A stretch of DNA of 64,000 bases from an uncultured Microbacteriaceae bacterium. GTDB lineage: Bacteria > Actinomycetota > Actinomycetes > Actinomycetales > Microbacteriaceae. The translations under genes were made by a program, and so were the position numbers. Positions 8,595 through 16,642 of the stretch are shown piece by piece (position 1 is the first letter of the stretch; the number at the start of each line of letters is the position of its first letter). The stretch lies in NCBI GenBank assembly GCA_947487835.1, contig CANKXX010000002.1:1-64000 (forward strand). The letters run 5' to 3'. The notes below the pieces were generated by a model. It searched no databases. It was not told where the DNA came from and was given only the letters and a program-made list of their open reading frames with translations.

Positions 8595-9890
8595 CTACAG
8601 GGCCGGATGCAGGAACGCCGCGATCGCCGCGGTGAACGCGGCGGGGTCCTCGGCGCCGCACATCTCGCGGGCCGAGTGCATCGAGAGCAGGGGGAGACCG
8701 ACGTCGAGGGTGCGGATGCCGAGGCGGGTCGCAGTCAACGGGCCGATCGTCGAGCCGCAGGGGACGGCGTTGTTCGAGACGAACTCCTGGTAGCCCACGC
8801 GGGCCTGCGCGCAGGCCCGCGACCACTCCGCCGCCCCGAGCGCATCGGTCGTGTACCGCTGGTTGGCGTTGATCTTGAGCAGCGGTCCGGCGTTGACGAT
8901 CGGGCGGTTGACGGGGTCGTGGCGCTCCGGGTAGTTGGGGTGCACCGCGTGGCCGGCGTCGGCGGAGAGGCACCAGGAGTCGGCGAACGCGCGGGCCGAG
9001 TCGGACACGGATGCGCCGAGGCCCGCACCGATGCGGCCGAGGATGTCCGCGAGCAGGGGCCCGCTCGCGCCGGAACGGGACTCGGAGCCGACCTCCTCGT
9101 GGTCGAAGGCGGCGAACACCGCGATGGAGTCCCGCTCGTCGGGAAGGCCGACCATGGCGGCGAGGCCGGCGTGCACGGACGAGAGGTTGTCGAGCCGGCC
9201 GGAGGCGAAGAACTCGCCGTTCATGCCGAACACCGCGGGAGCGGTCGTCGCGGCGACGCTGATGTCGTAGCCCGCCACCTCGTCGCCCTCCCGGCCCGCC
9301 AGCGCGGCGAGGTGGGCGAGCACGTCGGCGGAGGCCGCATCCCCGACGCCGATGATCGGGTTCAGGTGCTTCTGCGGGTCGAGCCGCAGACCGTCGGCGT
9401 TCACACCGCGGTCGAGGTGCACGGCGAGCTGCGGGAATCGCAGGAACGGGCCGGTGCGCACGAGGGCGACGGTGCCGTCGGTGAAGGCGAGGCGGCCGGC
9501 GAACTCCAGCTCACGGTCGAGCCAGGAGTTGTAGAGGGGCCCGCCGTAGACCTCGACGCCGGCCTGGAGCCAGCCGTGCGACGCCGTGGTGGGCTTCGGC
9601 TTGAGCTTGAAGCCGGGGGAGTCGGTGTGCGCGCCGAGGATGCGGAACGGCGTGGTCGGCCCGGAGCTCGCGGGCTGGATCCAGGCCACGATCGCGCCGT
9701 CGCGCAGCACGAACCGCCTGCCCGCGTCCGCCGGCCACTCGTCGCGCTCGCGCAGCTCCGTGAAGCCGGCCTCGGTCAGCCGGCGCGCGGCCTCCTGCAC
9801 CGCGTGGAACGACGACGGGGACGCGGAGACGAAGGCGGCGAGGTCGTCGAGGTGGGCGCGGGCGGGGGAGGTCTGCACGGTGTCGCTCAT
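8595..9890 (-). CDS. M18 family aminopeptidase
   Basis: This is a zinc aminopeptidase of the aspartyl aminopeptidase (M18) family, which trims N-terminal residues from peptides in the cytoplasm. The metal-binding GAHTDSPGFKLKP motif (H88, D90), FDHEEVGSESRSGASGP and the closing SMHSAREMCG are all present. The 431-residue length is normal. The frame is open further upstream, but ATG at 9890 (MSDTVQTSP) is chosen because it gives the usual family N-terminus. Confidence 0.92.
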   Translation of the reverse strand: MSDTVQTSPARAHLDDLAAFVSASPSSFHAVQEAARRLTEAGFTELRERDEWPADAGRRFVLRDGAIVAWIQPASSGPTTPFRILGAHTDSPGFKLKPKPTTASHGWLQAGVEVYGGPLYNSWLDRELEFAGRLAFTDGTVALVRTGPFLRFPQLAVHLDRGVNADGLRLDPQKHLNPIIGVGDAASADVLAHLAALAGREGDEVAGYDISVAATTAPAVFGMNGEFFASGRLDNLSSVHAGLAAMVGLPDERDSIAVFAAFDHEEVGSESRSGASGPLLADILGRIGAGLGASVSDSARAFADSWCLSADAGHAVHPNYPERHDPVNRPIVNAGPLLKINANQRYTTDALGAAEWSRACAQARVGYQEFVSNNAVPCGSTIGPLTATRLGIRTLDVGLPLLSMHSAREMCGAEDPAAFTAAIAAFLHPAL

Positions 9891-9981
9891 CGCCCCATTC
9901 AAACACCGCCCGCCGACGCCCGATGCTGCGCTGCCCGGGGTACGCCGCGCCATTCGATGGAGCAACGCTGCGCCGCCCCGA

Positions 9982-9987
9982 TAGCCT
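9982..9987 (+). promoter_or_regulatory. -10 element, probably leaderless (Eis-like gene)
   Basis: TAGCCT lies 6 nt before the ATG at 9994, so transcription would begin at or next to the start codon. Confidence 0.55.
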
Positions 9988-9993
9988 CGGGGC

Positions 9994-11319
9994 ATGAGCA
10001 GCGCTTACCGCACCCATCCCGTCGACGAAGAGTCCGCCGAGCGCCTGGCCGCCCAGGACCTCCGCTACGGCATCCTCGACAACGGGGACGCCGATGCCTT
10101 TCGCGGGTGGCTGGATGCGGACTCCCGCGGCTTCCACGACTCCCGCCCGACGCAGCAGTCGGTCGACGCGCAGCGCGCGGGCCTGGAGTACCGGCGGGCC
10201 CTCGGCGTCTGGGACGACGCGTCCCCCGACCCGATCGTCCCCGTCGCCACGGTCGCGTCCTGGCCGGCGCAGCTCACCGTTCCCGGCGAGACCAGCGTCA
10301 CGGGATGGGCGATCAGCTCGGTGACCGTGGCGCCCACGCACCGCCGCAAGGGCGTTGCCCGGGCGCTGCTCGAGGGGGAGCTGCGCACCGCGCACGCCCT
10401 CGGCCTCCCGCTCGCGATGCTCACCGTCTCCGAGGCGACGATCTACGGCCGGTTCGGCTTCGCCCCCGCCGCGATGGCGGCCACCTGGAAGATCGACACC
10501 CGCCGCGCGGGCTGGAGCGGCCCGAGGCCTAACGGGCGCGTGCGCTTCCTGTCCCTCGACCAGCTGGGCGAGCAGCGCGCCGAGCTTCTCGAGCGGGCCC
10601 GCCTGAGCGTGCCGGGCGAGATCGAGCACTGGGACTACCTCTGGCACCGGATGCTCGGCGCCGCGGATGAGGGCAAGGACAGCGGCAAGGACCTGCACGC
10701 GGTCCGGTACGACGACGCCGACGGGGTCGCGCAGGGCTTCGCGCTCTACCGCTTCACCGAGCAGGACCAGGAGTTCGCCTCGCACGTGCTCGACCTGCAC
10801 TACCTCGTCGCGGTCACGGACGACGCCTATGCGGGCCTCTGGCGCTACCTCCTCGAGATGGACCTGGTGCGCCAGGTGCACGCGCCGCTGCGCTCGGTCG
10901 ACGAGCCCGTCGCCTGGCAGATCACGGATCAGCGCGCCGCGCGCAAGTCGAACGAGGGGGACCACCTGTGGGTCCGCATTCTCGACGTGAAGGCCGCGCT
11001 CGAGGGCCGGCGCTATCGCGCCCCGGGGCTGTTCGCCCTCCGGGTGACCGACCCGCTCGGGTTCGCCGACGGGAGCGTGCTCGTGGAGATCGGCGAGGAC
11101 GGAGCCGCCTCCGTGTCACCGCTCGACGGGGACGCTCCGGACGGCGCCGCCGAGCTCGCGCTGTCCGTTGCGGACCTCGGCGCCCTCTACCTCGGTGGAG
11201 TCTCGACCGGCACCCTCGTGCGGGCCGGACGCGTGACGGAGCTCCTTCCGGGGTCCGCCGATGCGCTCGACGGCTCCTTCCGGTCGCCCGTCACCCCCTG
11301 GCTGAGCATCTGGTTCTGA
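9994..11319 (+). CDS. Eis-like GNAT N-acetyltransferase
   Basis: This 441-residue protein has the three-part architecture of the Eis family of acetyltransferases, which modify lysine or aminoglycoside amino groups. The acetyl-CoA loop VTVAPTHRRKGVARALL, the IYGRFGFAPA segment and the free C-terminal carboxylate of the phenylalanine in PWLSIWF, which serves as catalytic base in Eis, are all present. A TAGCCT box 6 nt upstream suggests a leaderless message. Its physiological substrate is unknown, and sequence does not show whether it confers aminoglycoside resistance. Confidence 0.87.
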   Translation: MSSAYRTHPVDEESAERLAAQDLRYGILDNGDADAFRGWLDADSRGFHDSRPTQQSVDAQRAGLEYRRALGVWDDASPDPIVPVATVASWPAQLTVPGETSVTGWAISSVTVAPTHRRKGVARALLEGELRTAHALGLPLAMLTVSEATIYGRFGFAPAAMAATWKIDTRRAGWSGPRPNGRVRFLSLDQLGEQRAELLERARLSVPGEIEHWDYLWHRMLGAADEGKDSGKDLHAVRYDDADGVAQGFALYRFTEQDQEFASHVLDLHYLVAVTDDAYAGLWRYLLEMDLVRQVHAPLRSVDEPVAWQITDQRAARKSNEGDHLWVRILDVKAALEGRRYRAPGLFALRVTDPLGFADGSVLVEIGEDGAASVSPLDGDAPDGAAELALSVADLGALYLGGVSTGTLVRAGRVTELLPGSADALDGSFRSPVTPWLSIWF

Positions 11320-11371
11320 TCCGGTACCGAGCCAGTACTGACCCGTTCCTGAGGAGTGGTGCTCTGCCGGC

Positions 11372-11503
11372 GTGGACTGCACCGAGCCGTTGATCGGCTG
11401 GACGACGGTGATCGAGCTGCCGCCCGAACGAGCCGCTCCCGGCGTCGTCACGGGCGACGACGTCGAGGCCGTAGTGCTCGATCCGGAGTCGCCCGCCGGC
11501 TGA
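11372..11503 (+). CDS. candidate 43-aa small protein
   Basis: A GTG-initiated frame (VDCTEPLIGWTTVIELPPERA...) ends with TGA at 11501-11503. Nearly all of its codons end in G or C (about 39 of 43), a strong coding signature in this genome that the neighbouring frames lack. GAGGAG lies too far upstream (about 15 nt) for an ideal ribosome site, so the start may differ. No family is recognised. It is the only coding-like signal in the 305-base gap 11320-11624. Confidence 0.4.
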   Translation: MDCTEPLIGWTTVIELPPERAAPGVVTGDDVEAVVLDPESPAG

Positions 11504-11624
11504 TCGATCGGCGGGTTCCGCGGCGGCCCGCGCCTGTCCTGCACAGGCAGCCCCGATTCCTTCCGGCTGAACCGATGCGGCCGCTGCGTCTCGCGCGACC
11601 GGTGTCCCCAGCGAGGGTGGCCGG

Positions 11625-12074
11625 ATGAACCCGCCGCCCCACGATCGAGAGAATCTCCCGCCCCTCACCTCGCAGTCCGCCATCGAGGAGCGCGTCCAGC
11701 TGCTCATCGGCCGGGCCGCCCGCCGCCAGATCTGGCTCCTCTTCCTCGACGACGAGGACAGGCAGCTGCCGCTGCTCATCCCGGTGCAGGACCCGCCGGC
11801 GCAGCCCGCCGAGGACGACGACCGCAAGTTCGCGGAGCTCCTCGCGTACGTGCAGGAACAGACGGAGGCCCGGGGCTTCGTCGCGGTCATCGAGCGCTTC
11901 GGCGGCCTCGCCCTGACCCCGGCCGACTCCGCCTGGGCCCGGATGCTCGCGGCGGCCGCGTCGCTCGCCCCCCTCCGCCTGCACGGGATCCTGCTGTCGC
12001 ACGCCCGCGGCGTGCGCTGGGTCGCCCCGGACGACTACGCCGCGCTGCGCCTGCGCGAGGCGGACTCGGCGTGA
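11625..12074 (+). CDS. hypothetical protein, 149 aa
   Basis: A soluble protein with no recognised domain. It has a proline-rich N-terminus (MNPPPHDRENLPP), a central RRQIWLLFLDDEDRQLPLLIPVQ strand-rich segment, an acidic stretch PAEDDDRKF, and a Gly/Ala-rich C-terminal half ending in RWVAPDDYAALRLRE. The pattern resembles small conserved actinobacterial hypotheticals. Codon use is typical of the region, so the gene is probably real. Confidence 0.65.
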   Translation: MNPPPHDRENLPPLTSQSAIEERVQLLIGRAARRQIWLLFLDDEDRQLPLLIPVQDPPAQPAEDDDRKFAELLAYVQEQTEARGFVAVIERFGGLALTPADSAWARMLAAAASLAPLRLHGILLSHARGVRWVAPDDYAALRLREADSA

Positions 12075-12216
12075 CGGTCCGCGCCTCGCTCGGGTCGACG
12101 CCTCGACCCGCGCTCAGCCGTGCTGAATCCTGTTCGGAATCGGTCGCCTCGGCCCGTCGTGAAGCGCCGGGCCGCCGGTCCCGTCGCGCCTGACCGATGG
12201 TGTCGGTGGGCCGGGT

Positions 12217-12222
12217 TAGCGT
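12217..12222 (+). promoter_or_regulatory. -10 element, probably leaderless (sbcD)
   Basis: TAGCGT lies 6 nt before the second of two in-frame ATGs. This favours ATG 12229 over ATG 12223 as the sbcD start. Confidence 0.5.
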
Positions 12223-12228
12223 ATGCGC

Positions 12229-13380
12229 ATGAAGATCCTGCACACCTCCGACTGGCACATCGGGCGCACCTTTCACGGGCACTCGACGCTGAGCCAGCTC
12301 ACCGAGGTGCTGCAGTCCATGGTGGCGACCGTCCGTGACCGGGGCATCGACGTCGTGGTCGTGGCCGGCGACGTGTTCGACTCCGCGACGCCCGCCGCCG
12401 AGAACTACGGGGTCCTGACCGCCGCGCTGCGCGGTCTGCGGGACGCCGGGGCGACGGTCGTCGTCACGAGCGGCAACCACGACTCGTCCGCCCGCCTCGG
12501 TTTCCTCGCCGAATTCGTCGAGCTCGCGGGCATCCACGTCATCACCCAGCACAACCAGCACGACCAGCCCGTCACCGTGCACGACGAGCACGGTCCCGTG
12601 CACCTCTACGGCATCCCCTACCTCGAGCCGGCCCTCGTGCGGCACGCGTACCCGGACGCCGAGCTGCGCAGCCACGAGCAGACGCTGCGCTTCGCCATGG
12701 ACCGCGTGCGGGCCGACCTCGCCCGGCGCGGCAGGCGGTCCGTCGTGGTCTCGCACTGCTTCGCGGTGGGCATCGAGGCGAGCGACGTGGAACGCGACAT
12801 CACGGCGGGCGGCCTCGACTACGTGCCGATCGGCGTGTTCGACGGACCGGACTACGTCGCGCTCGGGCACATCCACGGCCGCGCCGTGCTCAGCGACCGG
12901 GTCCGCTACTCCGGAGCGCCCCTGCACTACTCCTTCAGCGAGGCGGGGAAGCCGCGGGGCGGCTGGCTCGTCGAGCTCGGCGCCGACGGCCTGGCAGCCG
13001 TCGAGTGGCTCGACCTTCCCGTGCCGCGGAAGCTCACGGTGCTCACGGGCGAGCTCGACGGCCTCCTGAGCGACGCCGCTCACGCCGTGCACGAGGCGGA
13101 CTGGGTCTCCGTCGTCGTCACCGACCGGGTCCGCCCGCTGGACGGGATGCGGCGGCTGCAGGAGCGGTTCCCCTGGTGTGCGGCCCTGGAGCATCGTCCG
13201 GCCGTCACCGATGAGCCCACCACCGCGACCTACGCCGAGCGGGTGCGGGCGAAGAGCGACACGGAGATCGTTGCCGGCTTCCTCGAGCACGTGCGCAACG
13301 GGGTCGGGCCGAGCGAATTCGAGCGGACCGTCCTCGCCGAGGTGCTGGCCGAGCAGGCCGCCGCGGAGGCCGCCGCGTGA
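12229..13380 (+). CDS. sbcD: exonuclease SbcCD subunit D
   Basis: This is the Mre11-like nuclease of the SbcCD complex, which opens hairpins and trims DNA ends at stalled forks. Its metallophosphoesterase motifs appear in order: HTSDWHIGR, VVAGDVFDS, TSGNHDSSAR, VVSHCF and LGHIHGR. It is 383 residues long from ATG 12229. An in-frame ATG 6 nt earlier is possible, but MKILHTSDWH is the usual family N-terminus and has a TANNNT box 6 nt before it. The stop overlaps the sbcC start by 4 bp, indicating translational coupling. Confidence 0.93.
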   Translation: MKILHTSDWHIGRTFHGHSTLSQLTEVLQSMVATVRDRGIDVVVVAGDVFDSATPAAENYGVLTAALRGLRDAGATVVVTSGNHDSSARLGFLAEFVELAGIHVITQHNQHDQPVTVHDEHGPVHLYGIPYLEPALVRHAYPDAELRSHEQTLRFAMDRVRADLARRGRRSVVVSHCFAVGIEASDVERDITAGGLDYVPIGVFDGPDYVALGHIHGRAVLSDRVRYSGAPLHYSFSEAGKPRGGWLVELGADGLAAVEWLDLPVPRKLTVLTGELDGLLSDAAHAVHEADWVSVVVTDRVRPLDGMRRLQERFPWCAALEHRPAVTDEPTTATYAERVRAKSDTEIVAGFLEHVRNGVGPSEFERTVLAEVLAEQAAAEAAA

Positions 13381-16300
13381 AGATCCTGGCACTGACCATG
13401 GCGGGCTTCGGCCCGTACAAGAACGAGCAGCACGTCGACTTCGAGCAGTTCGACGACGACGGCATCTTCCTCATCACCGGCAAGACCGGGGCGGGGAAGT
13501 CGAGCATCCTCGACGCGATCTGCTACGCGCTCTACAACGGCGTGCCCCGCTACGAGGGCACCCAGCAGCAGCTGCGGAGCGACCACTGCGACATCGACGA
13601 CCCGACGTTCGTAGAGCTCGAGTTCCGCATCAACGGCACGGACTACCGCGTGCGCCGCACCCCGGAGTTCGAGCGGCCCAAGCGCCGCGGCACGGGCACG
13701 ACGAAGCAGGCCGCCTCCGCCGAGCTGTTCGTCCGGGACAGCGACGGCTGGCGGGGCCTCGCCGCGCGCGCGGTCGACGTCGCCATGGAGCTCGACGCGG
13801 TGCTCGGCCTCAGCAAGGACCAGTTCCTGCAGGTCATCCTCCTCGCGCAGAACCGGTTCCAGAAGTTCCTCCGCTCCGGCAACGACGACCGCCAGGCCGT
13901 GCTGCGCACGCTCTTCGGCACGCGCCGCTTCGAGCAGGTCGAGGCGGCGCTGGTGGACAGGCGGAAGGCCCTCGAGACCCGGTTGGGATCATCGCGCGAG
14001 GCGCTCGCCGCGCATGCGGCTCTCCTGGCGGGCGTGCTGCAGACCGAGCCTCCGGCCGCCGAGCCGACCCTCGAGTGGTTCGAGGAGACGCTGATCGGAT
14101 ACGAGGCCCTGATCGCGCAGGCCGAGGCCGCCGCCGTCGCCGCGGATGCCGCCGCCCTCGACGCGTCGGCCCGGCTCCAGGCGCTGGAGTCGGCCAGGGC
14201 GATGCAGGCGCGGCGGGACGGCGCCCGCCGTCAGCTCGCGGACTGGGAGGCCCAGCGCGAGAGCGTCGACGGCGACCGCCAGGTGCTCGGCGAGGCCAAC
14301 CGGGCGGCCATCCTGCGACCCCAGATCATCCGTTGGAACGAGGCCGCCGCGGCTCTGCAGGACGCGCTCGAGCGCGAGGACGCCGCACGCGCGCATTACG
14401 CCCGCCAGGGCGACTCCGCCGCGACTCTGTCCGAGCTCGCGGGCGTCGTCGACGACGCCAAGGCGGAGCAGGGTGCGCTGCAGGCGGTGCTCGCCGACGA
14501 GGCGCGGCTGCCGGCGCTGGAACGGGACCTCGCCGCGGCCGCGGAGCAGGTCGCCGCGTGCGGGGACGCCATCGCGGATGCGGTGGCGAACGCCGCCGAG
14601 CTTCCCGCGCGGATCGACGCCGAGACGCAGTTGTTCCTCGACGCCCAGGGGCGCGCCGCGGCGGAGCCGAGCGCCGCGGAACGCGTGGCGAGCGTCGTCG
14701 CGTCGCTCACGGCGGCGACCCGGGCCGTGCCGCTCGAGGGCGATCACCGGGCGGCCCTGGAGCGGGAGAGCGGTGCGAACGCGACGCTGACCGCCGCGGT
14801 CGCGCGACACGGCGCCCTCCTCACCCGTCGCCTCGCCGGGTACGCCTCGGAGCTGGCGTCCGAGCTCGTCGACGGTGCTCCCTGCGCCGTATGCGGCTCG
14901 GTCGACCACCCGGCGCCCGCGTCGCCGATGGACGATCAGCCGCACGTCACGGACGCCGACCTCGACGCGGCCAACGCCGCCATCACCGAGGCGTCGGCCC
15001 TACTACGGGCCGCGTCGGACGCCACCGCCGCGGTGGCGTCGCGCCTCGCGGAGGAGCGCGCCGCATCCGGGGGGAAGGCCGTTCCGCAGCTCGAGGCGGA
15101 GCTGGCGGAGGCGGAGTCCGCCCTCGGCGCCGCCCAGTCCGCGCGGACCGAGACGACCGCGCGACAGCGCACGCTGACGACGCTCCGAGCAGAACTGGAG
15201 GGCGCCACGGCGGCGCTCGAGCGCCTGCGCGAGGAGCGCGCGACGGCCGAGAAGCGCCAGGCGGAGCTCGAGGTCTCGCGCAGGGAGATCGACGCGCGCG
15301 TGCAGCAGGCCCGCGGGGAGCACGACTCGGTCACGGAGCGTGCCGCCGCACTGGCGAAGCGCATCACCGCGGCGACCGCCGTCGTCGAGGCGGTCGGACA
15401 GGTGGACTCCTGCCGCGCCTCGCTGGCGGCCGCGGAGGCGGTGCTTGCCGAACAGCTCGCCGAGCACGACTTCGCGTCCGCCGAGGAGGTCGAGCGGGCA
15501 CGACGGACCCGCACCGAGATCCAGGCCCTCGAGGCGCGCATCCGGGCGTACGAGCAGGGCGTGGCGACGGCGTCCGCCACCCTCTCGGAACTCGCGGAGG
15601 CGGACCTGCCCGAGGAGCCGATCGAGACGGATGCCGCGCGCGAGGCGGCGGAAGCCACCGCCCTGGCCCGGGACGAGGCGCGAGACATCCGGGCGTCCGT
15701 CGCGGAGCGCGCGTCCCAGCTCCGCTCTACCGTGGCCGCCGCTCGCGCCCAGCATGCGGCGTCGGCGGGGATGCAGGAGGAATACGCGCAGCTGCGGGAG
15801 CTCACGAACGCCGTGCAGGGGCTGGAACCCAACACGAAGCGTATGCGACTGGAGACCTACGTTCTCGCCGCGCAGCTCGAGGAGATCGTGGCCGCGGCCA
15901 ACGCCCGCCTCGGCGCGATGACGCACGGCCGCTTCGCGCTCGAGCACGACGACGCGGTGCAGTACAGGAACACGCGCAGCGGTTTGGGACTGGCCATCCT
16001 CGACCAGCACACGGGCCGGTCACGAGCGACGCACTCGCTCTCCGGCGGTGAGACCTTCCTCGCCTCGCTCGCGCTCGCTCTCGGTCTCGCCGAGGTCGTG
16101 CAGAACCAGGCCGGCGGCATCACCCTCGACACCCTGTTCATCGACGAGGGCTTCGGCTCCCTCGACAGCGAGACGCTCGAGACCGCCATGGCGACGCTCG
16201 ACGGCCTACGTGCCGGCGGGCGCACCATCGGGCTGATCAGCCACGTCGACACGATGAAGGAGCAGATCCACGCGAAGCTCCACATCCGCGTGACGGACCA

Positions 16301-16421
16301 GGGCCACAGCGAGATCTCCTCGGCCCGCGAGCTCCCGGCGATCCCCGTGCCGCCGATCGGCCTCCCCGCCGCCGGCCGCGACGCCGCGGAGGTCCCGGAC
16401 CTCGTGGGAGCGGCCCCCTAG
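13377..16421 (+). CDS. sbcC: exonuclease SbcCD subunit C
   Basis: This is the Rad50-like SMC ATPase partner of SbcD. It has Walker A GKTGAGKSS at 35-43, a long alanine/glutamate-rich coiled coil interrupted by the zinc hook C503-A-V-C506, the ABC signature LSGGE at 888-892, and Walker B LFIDE ending at E924. At 1014 residues it is normal for actinobacteria. Translation begins at the GTG in the GTGA overlap with sbcD. The C-terminal 60 residues after the ATPase lobe are Pro/Ala-rich and probably disordered. Confidence 0.95.
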   Translation: MKILALTMAGFGPYKNEQHVDFEQFDDDGIFLITGKTGAGKSSILDAICYALYNGVPRYEGTQQQLRSDHCDIDDPTFVELEFRINGTDYRVRRTPEFERPKRRGTGTTKQAASAELFVRDSDGWRGLAARAVDVAMELDAVLGLSKDQFLQVILLAQNRFQKFLRSGNDDRQAVLRTLFGTRRFEQVEAALVDRRKALETRLGSSREALAAHAALLAGVLQTEPPAAEPTLEWFEETLIGYEALIAQAEAAAVAADAAALDASARLQALESARAMQARRDGARRQLADWEAQRESVDGDRQVLGEANRAAILRPQIIRWNEAAAALQDALEREDAARAHYARQGDSAATLSELAGVVDDAKAEQGALQAVLADEARLPALERDLAAAAEQVAACGDAIADAVANAAELPARIDAETQLFLDAQGRAAAEPSAAERVASVVASLTAATRAVPLEGDHRAALERESGANATLTAAVARHGALLTRRLAGYASELASELVDGAPCAVCGSVDHPAPASPMDDQPHVTDADLDAANAAITEASALLRAASDATAAVASRLAEERAASGGKAVPQLEAELAEAESALGAAQSARTETTARQRTLTTLRAELEGATAALERLREERATAEKRQAELEVSRREIDARVQQARGEHDSVTERAAALAKRITAATAVVEAVGQVDSCRASLAAAEAVLAEQLAEHDFASAEEVERARRTRTEIQALEARIRAYEQGVATASATLSELAEADLPEEPIETDAAREAAEATALARDEARDIRASVAERASQLRSTVAAARAQHAASAGMQEEYAQLRELTNAVQGLEPNTKRMRLETYVLAAQLEEIVAAANARLGAMTHGRFALEHDDAVQYRNTRSGLGLAILDQHTGRSRATHSLSGGETFLASLALALGLAEVVQNQAGGITLDTLFIDEGFGSLDSETLETAMATLDGLRAGGRTIGLISHVDTMKEQIHAKLHIRVTDQGHSEISSARELPAIPVPPIGLPAAGRDAAEVPDLVGAAP

Positions 16422-16450
16422 ATCCGCCGCTGCGCCCGCTGCGCTCCACG

Positions 16451-16514
16451 CGGTCGCTGAGCTTGTCGAAGCGTCGTGAGGTGCGTTGCGTCCCTTCGAC
16501 AGGCTCAGGGACCG
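16451..16514. repeat. inverted pair of dispersed elements
   Basis: A copy with GTCGCT..AGCG arms at 16451-16475 faces an inverted copy with GTCCCT..AGGGAC arms at 16489-16514. The pair could also fold on itself. It sits 30 bp after sbcC and is a plausible terminator, since no other hairpin is seen before the next gene. Confidence 0.85.
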
Positions 16515-16642
16515 AGGGGGTCGCCCTCGCGCTCCTTGCTCGGGTCCTCCACAGGGGTGGGGGCAGGGGCGGGTGTGCCGGGGTGGGGTGGGTGTCAGTG
16601 GTCGCCGGTAACGTGAAAGGTCCCTAGACCCGGAGGTACCGC

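Noticed and set aside
8311-8973. Minus-strand frame across the end of the island
   Set aside because: It overlaps both the ATPase end and the M18 gene in the wrong frame and shows no domain.
13178-16051. A 957-codon plus-strand frame overlapping sbcC
   Set aside because: Arg/Gly-rich shadow frame. The sbcC frame contains Walker A, zinc hook and ABC signature.
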